From contig JAGTXK010000025.1 of the NCBI GenBank assembly GCA_019096195.1, forward strand, positions 113,384-177,383: 64,000 bases of DNA, read 5' to 3'. The number at the start of each line of letters is the position of its first letter. Position 1 is the stretch's first letter. The stretch comes from Boletus sp. NGJ. Taxonomy: Eukaryota > Basidiomycota > Agaricomycetes > Boletales > Boletaceae. A program made the translations under genes and the position numbers. The notes under the pieces are model-generated. The model saw nothing but the letters and a program-made list of their open reading frames with translations, was not told the DNA's origin and did no database searches. Shown here piece by piece: positions 35,035-45,449 of this stretch.

Positions 35035-36921
35035 TTACGTCTGTTTACGCGAGATTGTAGCGGAGATCAATCCGCTGCACACTGACGTCAGAGGCAAGAA
35101 CCACAGCCCAGTGCGTCATGATCACTCACCTCGGCGCAGCCACGGGGACGAAGACCTCTGCTTTTGCACTGGAGCAAGGGGTCAGCGTGTCATTGTCACG
35201 GGATTGACTCTCACACGCGTTATAGCGTTGGTCAGCTGATCTGCGGTCATGACGATGAGATCCGGGCCACGATCTCACGGACACTGTATCCGCAGTCGCG
35301 TTCCGCATTCCATCCATGAACTCCGCAGCAGCGTAACCCGATTAGGCGGTTGCACACGATTGGTGGGTGGTCCCACGCTGACGGCCCGTCGCGGATGACG
35401 TAATGGTGCTTCGATGGTGCCACCGGCGTCATCCATGTCCACCGCCGCATCGACACGAGGATGCTCCGATCTCGCCCGATCTCACACGTCATCGGAGAGG
35501 AAAACTTGATCACTCACGGCGTCAGATTGTCCACCCCGAGGTACTTCATGTCCACGGGGATGTAGTGCTTGTTGGGCAGCTTGTACGTCGCCTGTGCCAC
35601 GCCAGCATTCTCCGCGATCACCCGCTCGCCCATCTTAAACAGCGTCGCCTGTCTCGCCGTCAGTGGCGCTCCGTCCGACAGCAGACGCACCCACCTGCAC
35701 GCTCGCACTCTCATCGGTCGCGAATATGTCAAGCGTAGACGTCCTCGCACGTTCGGAAACGCCAAGCGCATCCCACACGGAGCCCTTGGCATCCCCAATG
35801 TTCGTCGGGATCCCAAACTCGAGCAGCTTCGGATCAGTCGGAACAGGAATCGACACGGGCGCAAACTCGTACTCCAGGTCGACAGAGGTACTCAGAATGC
35901 GCTCCGGAACCTCGACGAGGGTCGTGTATTCGTCGCGGATGAACCCTTCGAATGCGGATCCAGTCGACTTGAGTACTGCAGAAAAAGTCACCATTGACAG
36001 ACCGTGGTCAGATCGGCTGACATACCCAACAAGTCAGCGATACCCGCTGTCACCTTGGCCGCCAAGGCCGTGCCATCCGTCTTTTCCAGCTACACATCGA
36101 TGTGGGATCAGTACAAGAGCACTGAGCAGGAGCGGGAAAGGAGGGGAGCATATCGAAGCAACTGCGGACGAGTCGAGTTATATAAGGAAAAAAAAAAAAA
36201 AAAAAAAGGCTCCATGGCCAGACTTGGCTCCATGTGGAGCCGACATACCAGCCGTGCGTTGCCGGCTCCACTGTGCGACAGCGTTTCACCGCCCCGAGCG
36301 ACAGCTGCCCCCCCCCAGAGATAAACGATATCCCAAATCGAGACTCACCGCAACCTGGACGACCCGCTTATCTTCTCCATCCCGGTGGAACGCGTGCGCG
36401 TGTGGCTTGTCCTCTCCACTCACGCTGATGCGGGACCAACGAAGCTGTTCAATCGTGATAGTGGCCTTCTCCAGATGCCCGTATTTGGACAGCACATGCG
36501 TGCCAAGGTGGAGCGCAAAATGCTCGGGAACAAGAATGTGGTCCGAAACTTTGGCCAGGTCTGGTAGGCCATAAGACGAGCGACGATAAAGAGGGGTGAG
36601 ACATACAATACGTAATGTTCTTCACTGTTGGCGATACGGTCAGTAGAGGTGTGTTTGAGAGGCAGCAACGACGTACTGGAGTCGGTCGCGACCACGACCG
36701 AGTTATCCGCCGTGATGTATCTAGAAGACGTAGAGCTCAACACTACCCATCCCAGAGACACGCACTCACGAAGCGTCGATATCGCCCTCGACGAGCAAGG
36801 TGACATTGTACTCCACAATGTAGTGTACGCCATCGCTCCCGCGCTTGACGCGGAGGACGCGCACCTTGTCTTTACCGTACCGGGCGCTGGTGAGGATGAC
36901 GTCGGGAGTGGGGGAGGCCAT
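35035..36921 (-). CDS. Urate oxidase (uricase)
   Basis: Converts urate, O2 and water to 5-hydroxyisourate and H2O2 in purine breakdown. ATG at 36921 begins MASPTPDVILTSARYGKDKV. About nine exons reconstruct with GT-AG introns: the signature TADNSVVVATDS with the catalytic Thr, VSDHILVPEHFALHLGTHV, KATITIEQLRWSRI, HAHAFHRDGEDKRVVQVA, LKSTGSAFEGFIRDEYTTLV, RILSTSVDLEYEFAPV, ASVQ|ATLFKMGERVI, LPNKHYIPVDMKYLGVDN, LTPAKAEVFVPVAAPSGL and a final exon ending SRKQT. The family is normally peroxisomal; this C-terminus does not show the usual SKL-type signal. A 20-base A run (36188-36207) lies in an intron. It reads as a full-length gene. Confidence 0.9.
36188..36207 (+). repeat. A20 run in a urate oxidase intron
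   Basis: Twenty consecutive A on + (T on the coding strand), near an intron acceptor. Confidence 0.85.
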
Positions 36922-38400
36922 GGATCAATTGGAGCTGGACGAGTGTCTGATGTCTAGAACGGTCACTTGAGAGATAAGGACTGATAAGGACTCCGTCTCT
37001 TCCTCTCCTTGCGGTGTCCCATGACCCGCATCCGCTGAGCCTGTGAACATGATTTTCAAGGCGTCCCTCGTTCCCTTGACTACACCAGGAACAAGGCGTC
37101 TCTCGACGGTCCCAATTATGCTGACGAGAAACCTCCTCTTGTTCGACATTGCAGCGGATGGGGTTCCCAGTCCCTAAAAAGAGGTTCTTCCCCTTGTCTA
37201 CCTGGAATGACACGTATCGATCGCGGAAGACCCACTGCGTCGGACGAGTGTTAGGTTAGTATTACGTCCAAAAACGCTGACGCCCCCCCCCCCACTTGGA
37301 TGCTGGCGGAGGCAGGTCGGAGTGGGTAGCGGGCGTTGGTCTTCGTGTGAGTTGTGTGGTCGATGGTATTGACAAGTACGTACGAACGTCAGCTTCCCAC
37401 TGGCAGTGACTTGTCCCCCACTGAACGTACGCGCCCGAACTAGAAAATGCGTCTCCAGGCATTTTGAAAGAAACGTCCTTTCGCCGCGTTCTGGCCAAGG
37501 TAAGGGTAAAGTAGTACGACGCCGATCGAGAGCACGATGTTCATTTACAAGCCAAAGTGGTTCGAGTGCTCCGTAATACCCGCGCAAAAGTCAACAAAGG
37601 TTAGTTGCCCTCATCTTTCGTCTCCCACGACGCCAGACTACATGGCACGCATCTGGTGGTGCCCGACCGCCGAGTTCGCTCTTTCCTCAGGCTTGCACGC
37701 TCGCTGGCTGGCATACGGAGAGCCAAACAGAATCCTCTACTACGTCTCGTCTTAACACCAAAACCCCTTTCGTACTAGATGGCCCGGTTCATCGAACTCT
37801 GCGACCGGTCGCGAGCACGTTGTTCCCATCGACGAGCGTGAGCTCGTTTCCGTTCGTATCAAACTGGCCAACTTTATTATTTGCCGTCTTTGTTTTCAGA
37901 TGACGTCGTATGTGTCCTCCGTGTAACTGTCATCGAGCATGTGCTATCCACGAGATTTCCAAGAGTACGTGTGATGGACTTGAGTGTATAGATCACGTTT
38001 CGGCCTTGACTCGAGAACGTGGAGGACAGATGTCGTGATCATGGTCTAATTGAAGACAAGTTGTCTGTCGAGACGACCTCAAGTCCCTATATTGTCTCGA
38101 ATTTACGTCAAGGATAAAGGCTGGCCAGTCAAGGCGGCAGGGCGGTGGAACGAATGGATCCGAACCGGCTCCAAGATCATCTCTCTCTCCTTCAAGTCGA
38201 AACGCAAATATTGGGTTCTGACTGGTCTGTGTGTCGCGTCAGGAAGACCGAGACTCGTGGTACCCAGGGCACAATATTACATAGCTCATGGTAAGAGCAA
38301 AGGTCTAGATGCAGAGTAAACGACGGTAACCGGTGGATAATCAGCCGACAAATAGTGACCTGAGCGGTGACTGCGGTATGCCGCAGACGGAACAACTGGT
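36922..38400. other. Intergenic region, mostly unassigned
   Basis: A minus-strand ATG at 37538 opens 34 codons (MNIVLSIGVVLLYPYLGQ, then ending NAWRRIF), a hydrophobic start and a basic end. It could be a small mitochondrial or membrane peptide but has no support. A 10-base C run sits near 37283-37292. I see nothing else convincing between 37600 and 38400. Confidence 0.25.
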
Positions 38401-39165
38401 TTACCAAATGTAGGGGATGATCCGAGCGGGGACTCTCTTTTTATACGCTTCATAGTCCTCTTTGATCCCTTGGTCTCGCTGGATGACGTCCTCCTGGATT
38501 TTCCACGATCAACGTAGGTAAACCGAGTTGGGGACGTGAAGCGCACCTCGATGGGCATCTTGACTGCGAACGCAGCTGCGGTGATCCCGAGCGCGACAAG
38601 GGGTATGTACGACCAGGACATGACGGACCACAGCACGTCCTGTAAGAGAACTAAGCTGTATCACATCAAATATGTATCAACGCATGATTCTTTCCATCCG
38701 TCCATCGAACAAGGACTCACGAGTATAACGGGTGACGGACCCATGCGTATGGGCCTGTCTGAACGACCCGAGGCCGCTCACGACGCTAAAAGGAAAAAAA
38801 AAAAGACAAAGATCAATCGGACGAAGGGGTGTCGAAAAGCATACGGACCCCTAGGGAGTGCCACTGTTCCCCAAGATGACGGAATGTGGTTTCTTCAATG
38901 CAAGTCCGGCAACGCACGCCCCCGCTCTCAGTGCACCCTTCCACGCCGGATCCAGTCGAACGCCCGCGATCTCGTCTGAAAGCGCGAATTGTGCCATCCA
39001 TTCTTGCTGTCGAAACTTGTTGAGCACGAGTGCGCCGATGTAGACCGCGGGAGGGATAAAGGTGGCGAGTGCATGGATGGGGGTGACGATCCGGCCGAGG
39101 ATAGGCATGGTTTCCGCTCTGATGCGTCCGCCTTTGGATTCAGCATCGACAGCGATAGTCTTCAT
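38401..39165 (-). CDS. Isoprenylcysteine carboxyl methyltransferase-like protein (copy 1)
   Basis: Membrane methyltransferase of the ICMT/STE14 type, which methylates prenylated C-terminal cysteines. N-terminal hydrophobic helices (VTPIHALATFIPPAVYIGAL) are followed by TFRHLGEQWHSLG, the SAM-site block VVQTGPYAWVRHPLYS (near 38740), an intron, VLWSVMSWSYIPLVALGI, MPIEE and the terminal EDYEAYKKRVPARIIPYIW with stop at 38401-38403. This helix, GPYxxVRHPxY, helix, EExx order fits the family. The join between GACVAGLAL and TFRHLGEQ (about 38895) is out of frame without a normal-size intron, so an indel is possible. The start could lie further upstream (an ATG near 39256 opens MYIAGLNPR but stops). 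Paralogue at 43853. Confidence 0.7.
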
Positions 39166-40406
39166 ATTCCCTTGTAAAAGTCAAAGGCGGTGAAGATGAC
39201 AAGCGCTTCCAGTGCCTGGTTGGAGGTAATCCGGGGGTTGAGTCCGGCGATGTACATGGGCGGAGTGATGGTTTGCGATGCGTTTCAAGTGATATTTGAA
39301 AAGAACGATGGAATCTGGCTTGACGGGTTCAGAGTTTATATACTTGCAAGCGCGCATCCAGACAGGCATGACTGGTGCAGTACTCACCTACTGCGCAAAA
39401 CATGGACGATTCATCAATGCATCATCCATCTGATGGAAAGCGCTGTTCGTGGGGACCGGAACTCACGTGCTGCGCAGGGACTTTTTTTTTTCATCGACGA
39501 AAAGGTCTTTGGAGGACTCTCCTTGCAAGTTCGTTCAAGAAGCATGCGAGAGAGGTGCGGCCTTGAATGCTAGCACTTGGAGTGACCCGCAAGGACAATC
39601 CGACGTGGACGGTTATCCATGTCTTCTCGCTGGGATAAACCCTCTCCTGGTCTGACAGTAAATTCATCATCCTGAACGAGCTTTCCAAGAGTTGGGCATG
39701 ACCGGGCTCGGGTATATTCGCGCCTAAAACTCGCATGTGGGTGACTGCCAGTCGCCCGATGGAAAAACCGTGGCGCCGACTATGCGCTGCCAATCCAAGT
39801 CGAGTTTAGTCCAAGCTCTCACTGTCAGGTTCGAAATCGATATAAACGGAAAGTGCTTATGTGAGTCCAGTCCTATCCAACTCTTTTTGCCGAACTCCCT
39901 CACACTATCCTTTACGTTGAAAGGCCTAACGTTGCTACAGCTCAAATCGACATCTAGACGTACGCCCAGCCCGTGTTTACTGTAAATATGGACGCAAGCG
40001 CAAACCTTTAATTAGGGGATCATTTCGTTACCCAAAATGTTTGGTGAGTCGTTGGCCGTGCGATCGACAGAAACGATCCGCCAGGGATGTCTCGCCGACT
40101 TAGTTCCACTTACCTGAACCATTCCAAGTAGCATGCCAACCAGCCAGGAGCGATTCGTGAAACAGGTGCTCTCTCCAGCCTGCTCCTCCCACTTCACCCA
40201 CTTCACCCGCGCAACAGTCACCGTGCCGTTGTCTTATTTCGCTGCCTTTACGTTCCCCCAACCCAGCGCTTTGGCCATTCGGCGGCCTTGGCCTCGTGGC
40301 TGTAGTCGACTCATCCCCGCCACTTTGCATTCGTCTTTCTCCCCCGCGCTGTGTTCATTGATTTGTCGGCAAGCACGCCACAGGAAAAATTGGCTTGACG
40401 TGAAGG
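39166..40406. other. Intergenic region
   Basis: Divergent spacer between the ICMT-like gene (-) and the gene at 40520 (+). Several overlapping short frames, none with recognisable motifs. Confidence 0.4.
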
Positions 40407-40414
40407 TATATAAG
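40407..40414 (+). promoter_or_regulatory. TATA-like box
   Basis: TATATAAG about 105 bp upstream of the ATG at 40520. Confidence 0.4.
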
Positions 40415-40519
40415 TATACGTTGCAATCACTTTCTTTGTTTGAATGACTACTATCATCAGTGTCCCTCTGTCCTGTTTCCTATCAGCTCCTGCTCCCTTG
40501 CAACTGCCTGTCTAGCATC

Positions 40520-41717
40520 ATGGATCTCTTCCCGCATCTGAATTACCGCTATCCTGGAAGTCCGAACGCTGTACGGCCCCATGTTTCCCAACAACCACAA
40601 GGATCTTCTCACCACGTGCCGGTACAAAACATACAATCAATGCAGGACCAAACCCACCCCGGGGCTGCATATATGCGTTCAGATCCTAGCAGGATGGCGT
40701 TGGCCCGTCCCTCACTAGACTTTGGTTTGCTTCCCCAACAGAAAAGCACCCCCGTCGATCCAAGAGGGGTTGTTCGTTCTGATCCCTTGGCTCCCATGAA
40801 GACGTATTACGTGGACGAGCCTACAAACCTATCGGATCAATACATTCCGTCATCCAGCGACAAGATTACCTGTGCAGACCATCGTCCGCTAGATGAGATA
40901 TTTGGATATATACGCTCTTCGTCTGGATGGTCACAAGCCGAATCGAGTTCATTACATCAATCGCAGAATGGAACGCCACGCGGGAACCCTCGGCGTCCTT
41001 CGGTATTCACGTATCCCCTGCCCACCAAACCACAGGTGGATGGCGTCGTACAGATTCCGTTGCTCGTCGTGGACAACCAGATGGGCGGCACTGGCCTGGT
41101 TGTCGATTTTCGATGTTCTGATTGGGGTATTGGTGTTCAGGTAGAAGGTATGTTATCATCATATGCTGATTTGGCCTCGCGTACCTGAGACGCTTGGCTC
41201 AGGACTACCAATGTCGGATCTCTTGCATGGCAATGTGTCTGGCCTCAAGAATCCCCATCAATGTGTGCTAGATGGATTGGGCCTGACTGATCTACGGCTC
41301 AATATACTCGTGCGTCCTTCGCCATCATGGCAGTGTTCCATATCTTATCCCCTATTAATTATAGTGGCCCCATTATCCTCCGTTTGCAAAGGTGATATCC
41401 GCTTTCGGCGTGGACGGTAAGCCGATAAGCCGTGCTGAATTGGGTTATGAGGTTTCCCTTGCGTTTGCCGAATTCTTCTACGTACGTACCCTACCCCGTT
41501 TCTATGTTTAAAGCGTACTCACACAAGTTCCGCTGTGGTGTAGCAGATAACGTCACGGTCCACTCCCCCCACACAATCTGGACCTTACGCGATATCTTCA
41601 TCACCACCAGGGTCGTTGTCTCCTGGAATCAGATTTGATCAGCTGCATCTTATCACAGTGAGGAATACGAGTCGTGGGGAGTGGATGGCTGAGATAAGAG
41701 CTGTTTCAATGTCTTGA
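40520..41717 (+). CDS. Unrecognised protein, paralogue of 42241-43216
   Basis: ATG at 40520 (MDLFPHLNYRYPGSPNAV). Exon joins I can follow give VQIPLLVVDNQMGGTGLVVD, GLPMSDLLHGNVSGLKNP, LRLNILWPHYPPFAKVISAF, ISRAELGYEVSLAFAEFFY and a C-terminus IRFDQLHLITVRNTSRG then EWMAEIRAVSMS before the stop at 41715-41717. The Pro/Ser/Gln-rich N-terminus looks disordered; the C-terminal half looks folded. The same landmarks (WP-Y, ELGY, LHL, W-AE) recur in the next gene. Same strand and about 520 bp apart, so this is a tandem duplication. I do not know the family; no signal peptide, membrane helix or catalytic motif is evident. Confidence 0.65.
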
Positions 41718-42240
41718 CAGACCCGTGAGTAGCCATCACCATCGCCAGACTTGTTTCTCCCCATCATGCGTTACGAGGACATTGGTACTTGGATCGGATA
41801 TTTCATACTCTTACACCTGTCGTAACTGGCCTGATGGACCTGCAGTGAAATCAATATAGCCGTTTTCCTTGGCTTGCGGCGCCGCCTTTGGCTAGATCCG
41901 GCTCCGTGGCAGCGTGACGCGACAACTAGTGCGCTTTGGCAATCCCCCCAACGAGCCACTCTTACTAATTTCGTGCTTGAACCACTGTGGTCGCCGCCAC
42001 AGTCCTTTCAGGATACCGTTGACACAAGGTCTCTTTGTGGTCCACACTACACAATGGATCTCCCCTGCGCACATTCGGCGTTGATCTTCCTATCGATCGT
42101 CTCCTTTGTGGACACATGGTCGTTGAAGGGTGCTTTGACGTCCTGCTCGACGTATAAGGACCTCAAGCTTCGCCATGAGTTGGCAGTCTCAACGAACATC
42201 TCTGATCACCCTCTGATCGTTCTCTGTCTTCTCTGTCCTC
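41718..42240. promoter_or_regulatory. Spacer between tandem paralogues
   Basis: No gene recognised. By position it carries the promoter of the second paralogue. Confidence 0.3.
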
Positions 42241-43216
42241 ATGCCTGAAGATTTATGGCACCCGCCCAGCACCGTCCATCCCTCACAGCTCCACACACCA
42301 CATCCGCCAGGATATACTTACAGAGATCCGATCCCCACGTTCGTTACGCAGACCCCGGGCAAGTTACTGGACGACTACTACATCGACCGATCTATTCCCG
42401 AGTGGACAGACCCCAAGGACCTAGCGAGGGGAAAGTGGGAGGCTTGGCTTAATCACCCGTGCAACGCCATCGGTTCACCAGGCTCAGTTGCGCGCCCTCG
42501 TGGTCTTGCAGTGGTGCCGGTACCGGTGCGCTGGGACTTGATTTATCCAGCGCTCAACATTGAATTCAAAAACCTGAATCGGGAGTGTCCTTCGGCAGGT
42601 ACGGTTTCCATTGTTGGCTCGAGATGTCGGCGTGAATTGATCAAGGGCGTTTACGTCGTCGTGAAATAGGGATCCCCCTGGGTGACTTTTATGTATGGAA
42701 TGCGGATGCATTGGAGGGTGCGGGAGATATTGTCCTCCAGGGATCCAAGAGGGTGAACATGAGGCTTCTTATCTCGGTAAGTCAAAGCGATGCGTGGACG
42801 GGTTCGTGTCGGCGTCAATGCTGACTGACGCATTCGTATCGCCAGTGGCCCGGATATCAGGCCCAATTCTGCATGATCCACACTGCTGCCGCCCACGGTG
42901 GACACCCGAGTCGATTCGAACTCGGATACAAAATCGCGAAGGCGTACGCTGATTACTTTGAGGTGCGTGTTCTTTCCCCGTGTGTTGACAGCGCAATTAA
43001 AGTAAAAGGCTCCGTCTGCCCTCTCTTTCTTGCCGTTGTTAGAATGTGAAAGAGCAATGTTTGCCTCCCAGCGAAGTCGGCTTTTACAATATCTCGCTTG
43101 ATCAAGACTCGGAATCGAGATCTGATTCGTCGGGTGTGCAGCTGCATCAGCTTCATCTCGTCAAATTGCACGGGATGATTGGCGGGACTTGGGTCGCCGA
43201 AGTCGACATCGTGTAG
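42241..43216 (+). CDS. Unrecognised protein, paralogue of 40520-41717
   Basis: ATG at 42241 (MPEDLWHPPSTVHPSQL). After a Pro-rich start come LLDDYYIDRSIPEWTDPKD, VVPVPVRWDLIYPALNIEF, then across introns AGIPLGDFYVWNADALEG, RLLISWPGYQAQFCMIHTAA, FELGYKIAKAYADYFE, NVKEQCLPPSEVGFYN and a C-terminus LHQLHLVKLHG...TWVAEVDIV, stop at 43214-43216. The WPGY, FELGY and HQLHL blocks align with the first copy in the same order, while most other positions differ, so the duplication is old. No named domain recognised. Confidence 0.65.
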
Positions 43217-43852
43217 ATGCATTGCGCGTGTTGAATGATTACTTAAAATACCGAACGCCTTTCATGGACATTTACTTGTATCTTGACCTACGTCACACTC
43301 TCCTTTATATTAGCATGGTCTTTTTAAACGAAAACTGGGACTTGAATATTCATCCTCGTTATATGCTATCATGGTTGATCTAAAGGAACACAAAAGTTCA
43401 TCCCGCTCATTTGCATGTCATACTGGATGTATTCAATTGTTAGACTGTATGTCTCCTCAGATCTCGGTACGTTCAAGTTGCGAGACGTTCTTGTGCTCCA
43501 TGGCGTTAGCCCAAGTATAAATCAACTGCCCCTTTGTGCTGATACGGTGTGGATGGCATTCCCAAGGTGCGGCGTCCGACATCGGAAAGTATGCGTGATA
43601 AGTTGTTATTTGAGCCAATCAGCGTCGCAGACAAAGTCCAGCATTTCCTTTTTTGTTAGCCGCGTCTTTGCAATCAACTCGGAGCAATCACCAAACGACA
43701 ACGTTACTGTAAACACCATCTCAGTGATGGGCCTACGCTACTGGCTCACACAGGTATTTAACCTGAATTGAGACTAAGCTCACACCCTATATGAGAGTGA
43801 GCGTTGCAAGACTTACGATGCCCTGCCCCCTCCATCTCTGCTTACCACCGCC
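43217..43852. other. Intergenic region
   Basis: AT-richer spacer with short frames but no recognisable motif. Confidence 0.4.
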
Positions 43853-44625
43853 ATGTCTCTGTTCAAATTACCTCTGCTGCTCTCGTCATCCATGTCCTAT
43901 CATTTAGCCCTCTACCGCCCAACTTCTCCTGATTCTGAAGACAAGATCATAGCGGCATCCATCCGGGAGCGGATATGGAAACACGCTAACCAACCTACCA
44001 CCATATTCCTAAGGGTCTCTGTCTCCTCAAAGTGACGTCCGAACTATAACGTACTCACCTGTTCAATCAGGGTACAATGTGGCTAGCCACCTTGGCAGAG
44101 TCAATAGTCATCATCGGCTCGCTGCAGGACCCGTCACGCTTGTCCACCAACACCCTCTCGGTAGTCCTAGACACCCTCGGGCCTGCCAAAGCCAGTAAAC
44201 TGACCGCCCCGTTCGTCCTCGGCGCGTTTCTCGTCACAGCGGGCGGAATTATCCGCGTCCAATGTTACCGCACCCTCGGTCCACACTTTACGTTCGTGCA
44301 ATGCATCCGCAAGGAACACAAGTTGGTCACGACCGGTCCGTACGCCGTGGTGCGTCATCCGGGCTATGCGAGCCTGTTGATGTGCTTTGTCGGCTCGTGC
44401 GTCGTGTTTGGCGGGCCTGAATCGTGGGTGCGCGCGTCGGGGGTGTTGGGCGTGCGGTGGATCAGGGTAGTGGCGGCGGGGTGGTGTTTGCTCAAGGTGG
44501 CGGGGTTCGTCACGCTCTTTCGTCGATCGACGGAGGAGGATCAGTTTTTATCGGAAAGATTTGGCAAGGAATGGGAGCACTGGGCGCGGCGGGTAAAGTA
44601 TAAGCTCGTGCCGTTCATTTACTAG
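43853..44625 (+). CDS. Isoprenylcysteine carboxyl methyltransferase-like protein (copy 2)
   Basis: ATG at 43853 (MSLFKLPLLLSSSMSYHLAL). Exon 1 ends FLR near 44010, and a GT-AG intron joins it to GTMWLATLAESIVIIGSL. Then membrane segments (LTAPFVLGAFLVTAGGIIRV), CYRTLGPHFTFVQCIRKEHK, the SAM-site block VTTGPYAVVRHPGYASLLMC, further helices and the C-terminal EEDQFLSERFGKEWEHW then VKYKLVPFIY. These match ICMT/STE14: a conserved RHPxY block and EExx near the C-terminus. Endoplasmic-reticulum location is expected for the family. Open frame throughout the second exon. Complete and better preserved than copy 1. Confidence 0.85.
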
Positions 44626-45449
44626 GGAGAGACTGTTTCTTTAGGTCGGGCTTGGCTTGTTTTCTTGTCTCGTGAAGAGCTTGACGGCACCTTGGGCGCC
44701 GGGATTGCTATGGTCTTCAGGGGCGTGACGTTGACTCTTTCCAGCTACCAAAATATTCATACTTGTTCTCGCTTCGCCAGCTTGGAGAAAGTCACGATTG
44801 GAGTCACATCGGGCTTGTGAGATCATCGGCGACCCCGCGCTAGGGCTGAGGAGAACGCCGTGAGCGAGAACTCCTACATCAACTTAAAAGGAGACCAGAT
44901 CACGCACCCCCACCTTTGGCCAGACAGTGGTCAACGAAATTGGTCGTCCATGAAGGGCGTCTGCCGTGGATGTTGAACAAACCAAGTAGTGCGCCGCGCT
45001 CGAGAATGAAACAGAGGATAACGTCGGCCAGATATCTATCAGCATCCACCACCAGATCTTCGACACGGTCACGATGCTCCGAGTCGTCGATTAGGGTCTG
45101 GTGCCAGTGAAGAGATACGGGTCAGTGCAGTTCAAACACAGCAATCTCGGAGAGACCGGTGTGTCAACGAGGGCGCTTCGAGTCGTTACTTAGGAAACAG
45201 AACTTGCGAGTGACTGTAGCAAACACTTCTTCAAGTCGGTTGCTCGTGATTTAGCTCGTACAAGCGGTTCGCATGATCTAACATCGTTATACTATCTCAT
45301 CCTGTCCATCCGTCCCAAATGTCCTGAATGGAGCATCCAGCCCGATATCCATCAACTTAGGAGCATTCTGTGAAGCAGAACTTGGGTGCCTAAGACTGCG
45401 AATGATCGCGTCCTGCTGGCGAAGGCGCCAAGGGCGTCCAATCCATCTA
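44626..45449 (-). other. Unassigned region with a coding-like fragment shared with 51.2 and 63.2 kb
   Basis: The minus strand at about 45110-44895 reads WHQTLIDDSEHRDRVEDLVV, DADRYLADVILCFILE, then LFNIHGRRPSW, and ends in a stop: native-looking but unrecognised. The adjoining phrase gctgtgtttgaactgca (about 45125-45141, minus strand) is also present near 63112 and in altered form near 51172, so this is part of a dispersed repeat. Confidence 0.35.

Noticed and set aside
37436-37538. 34-codon hydrophobic peptide on the minus strand
   Set aside because: Resembles a small mitochondrial protein but is too short, has no homologue I recognise and no supporting context.
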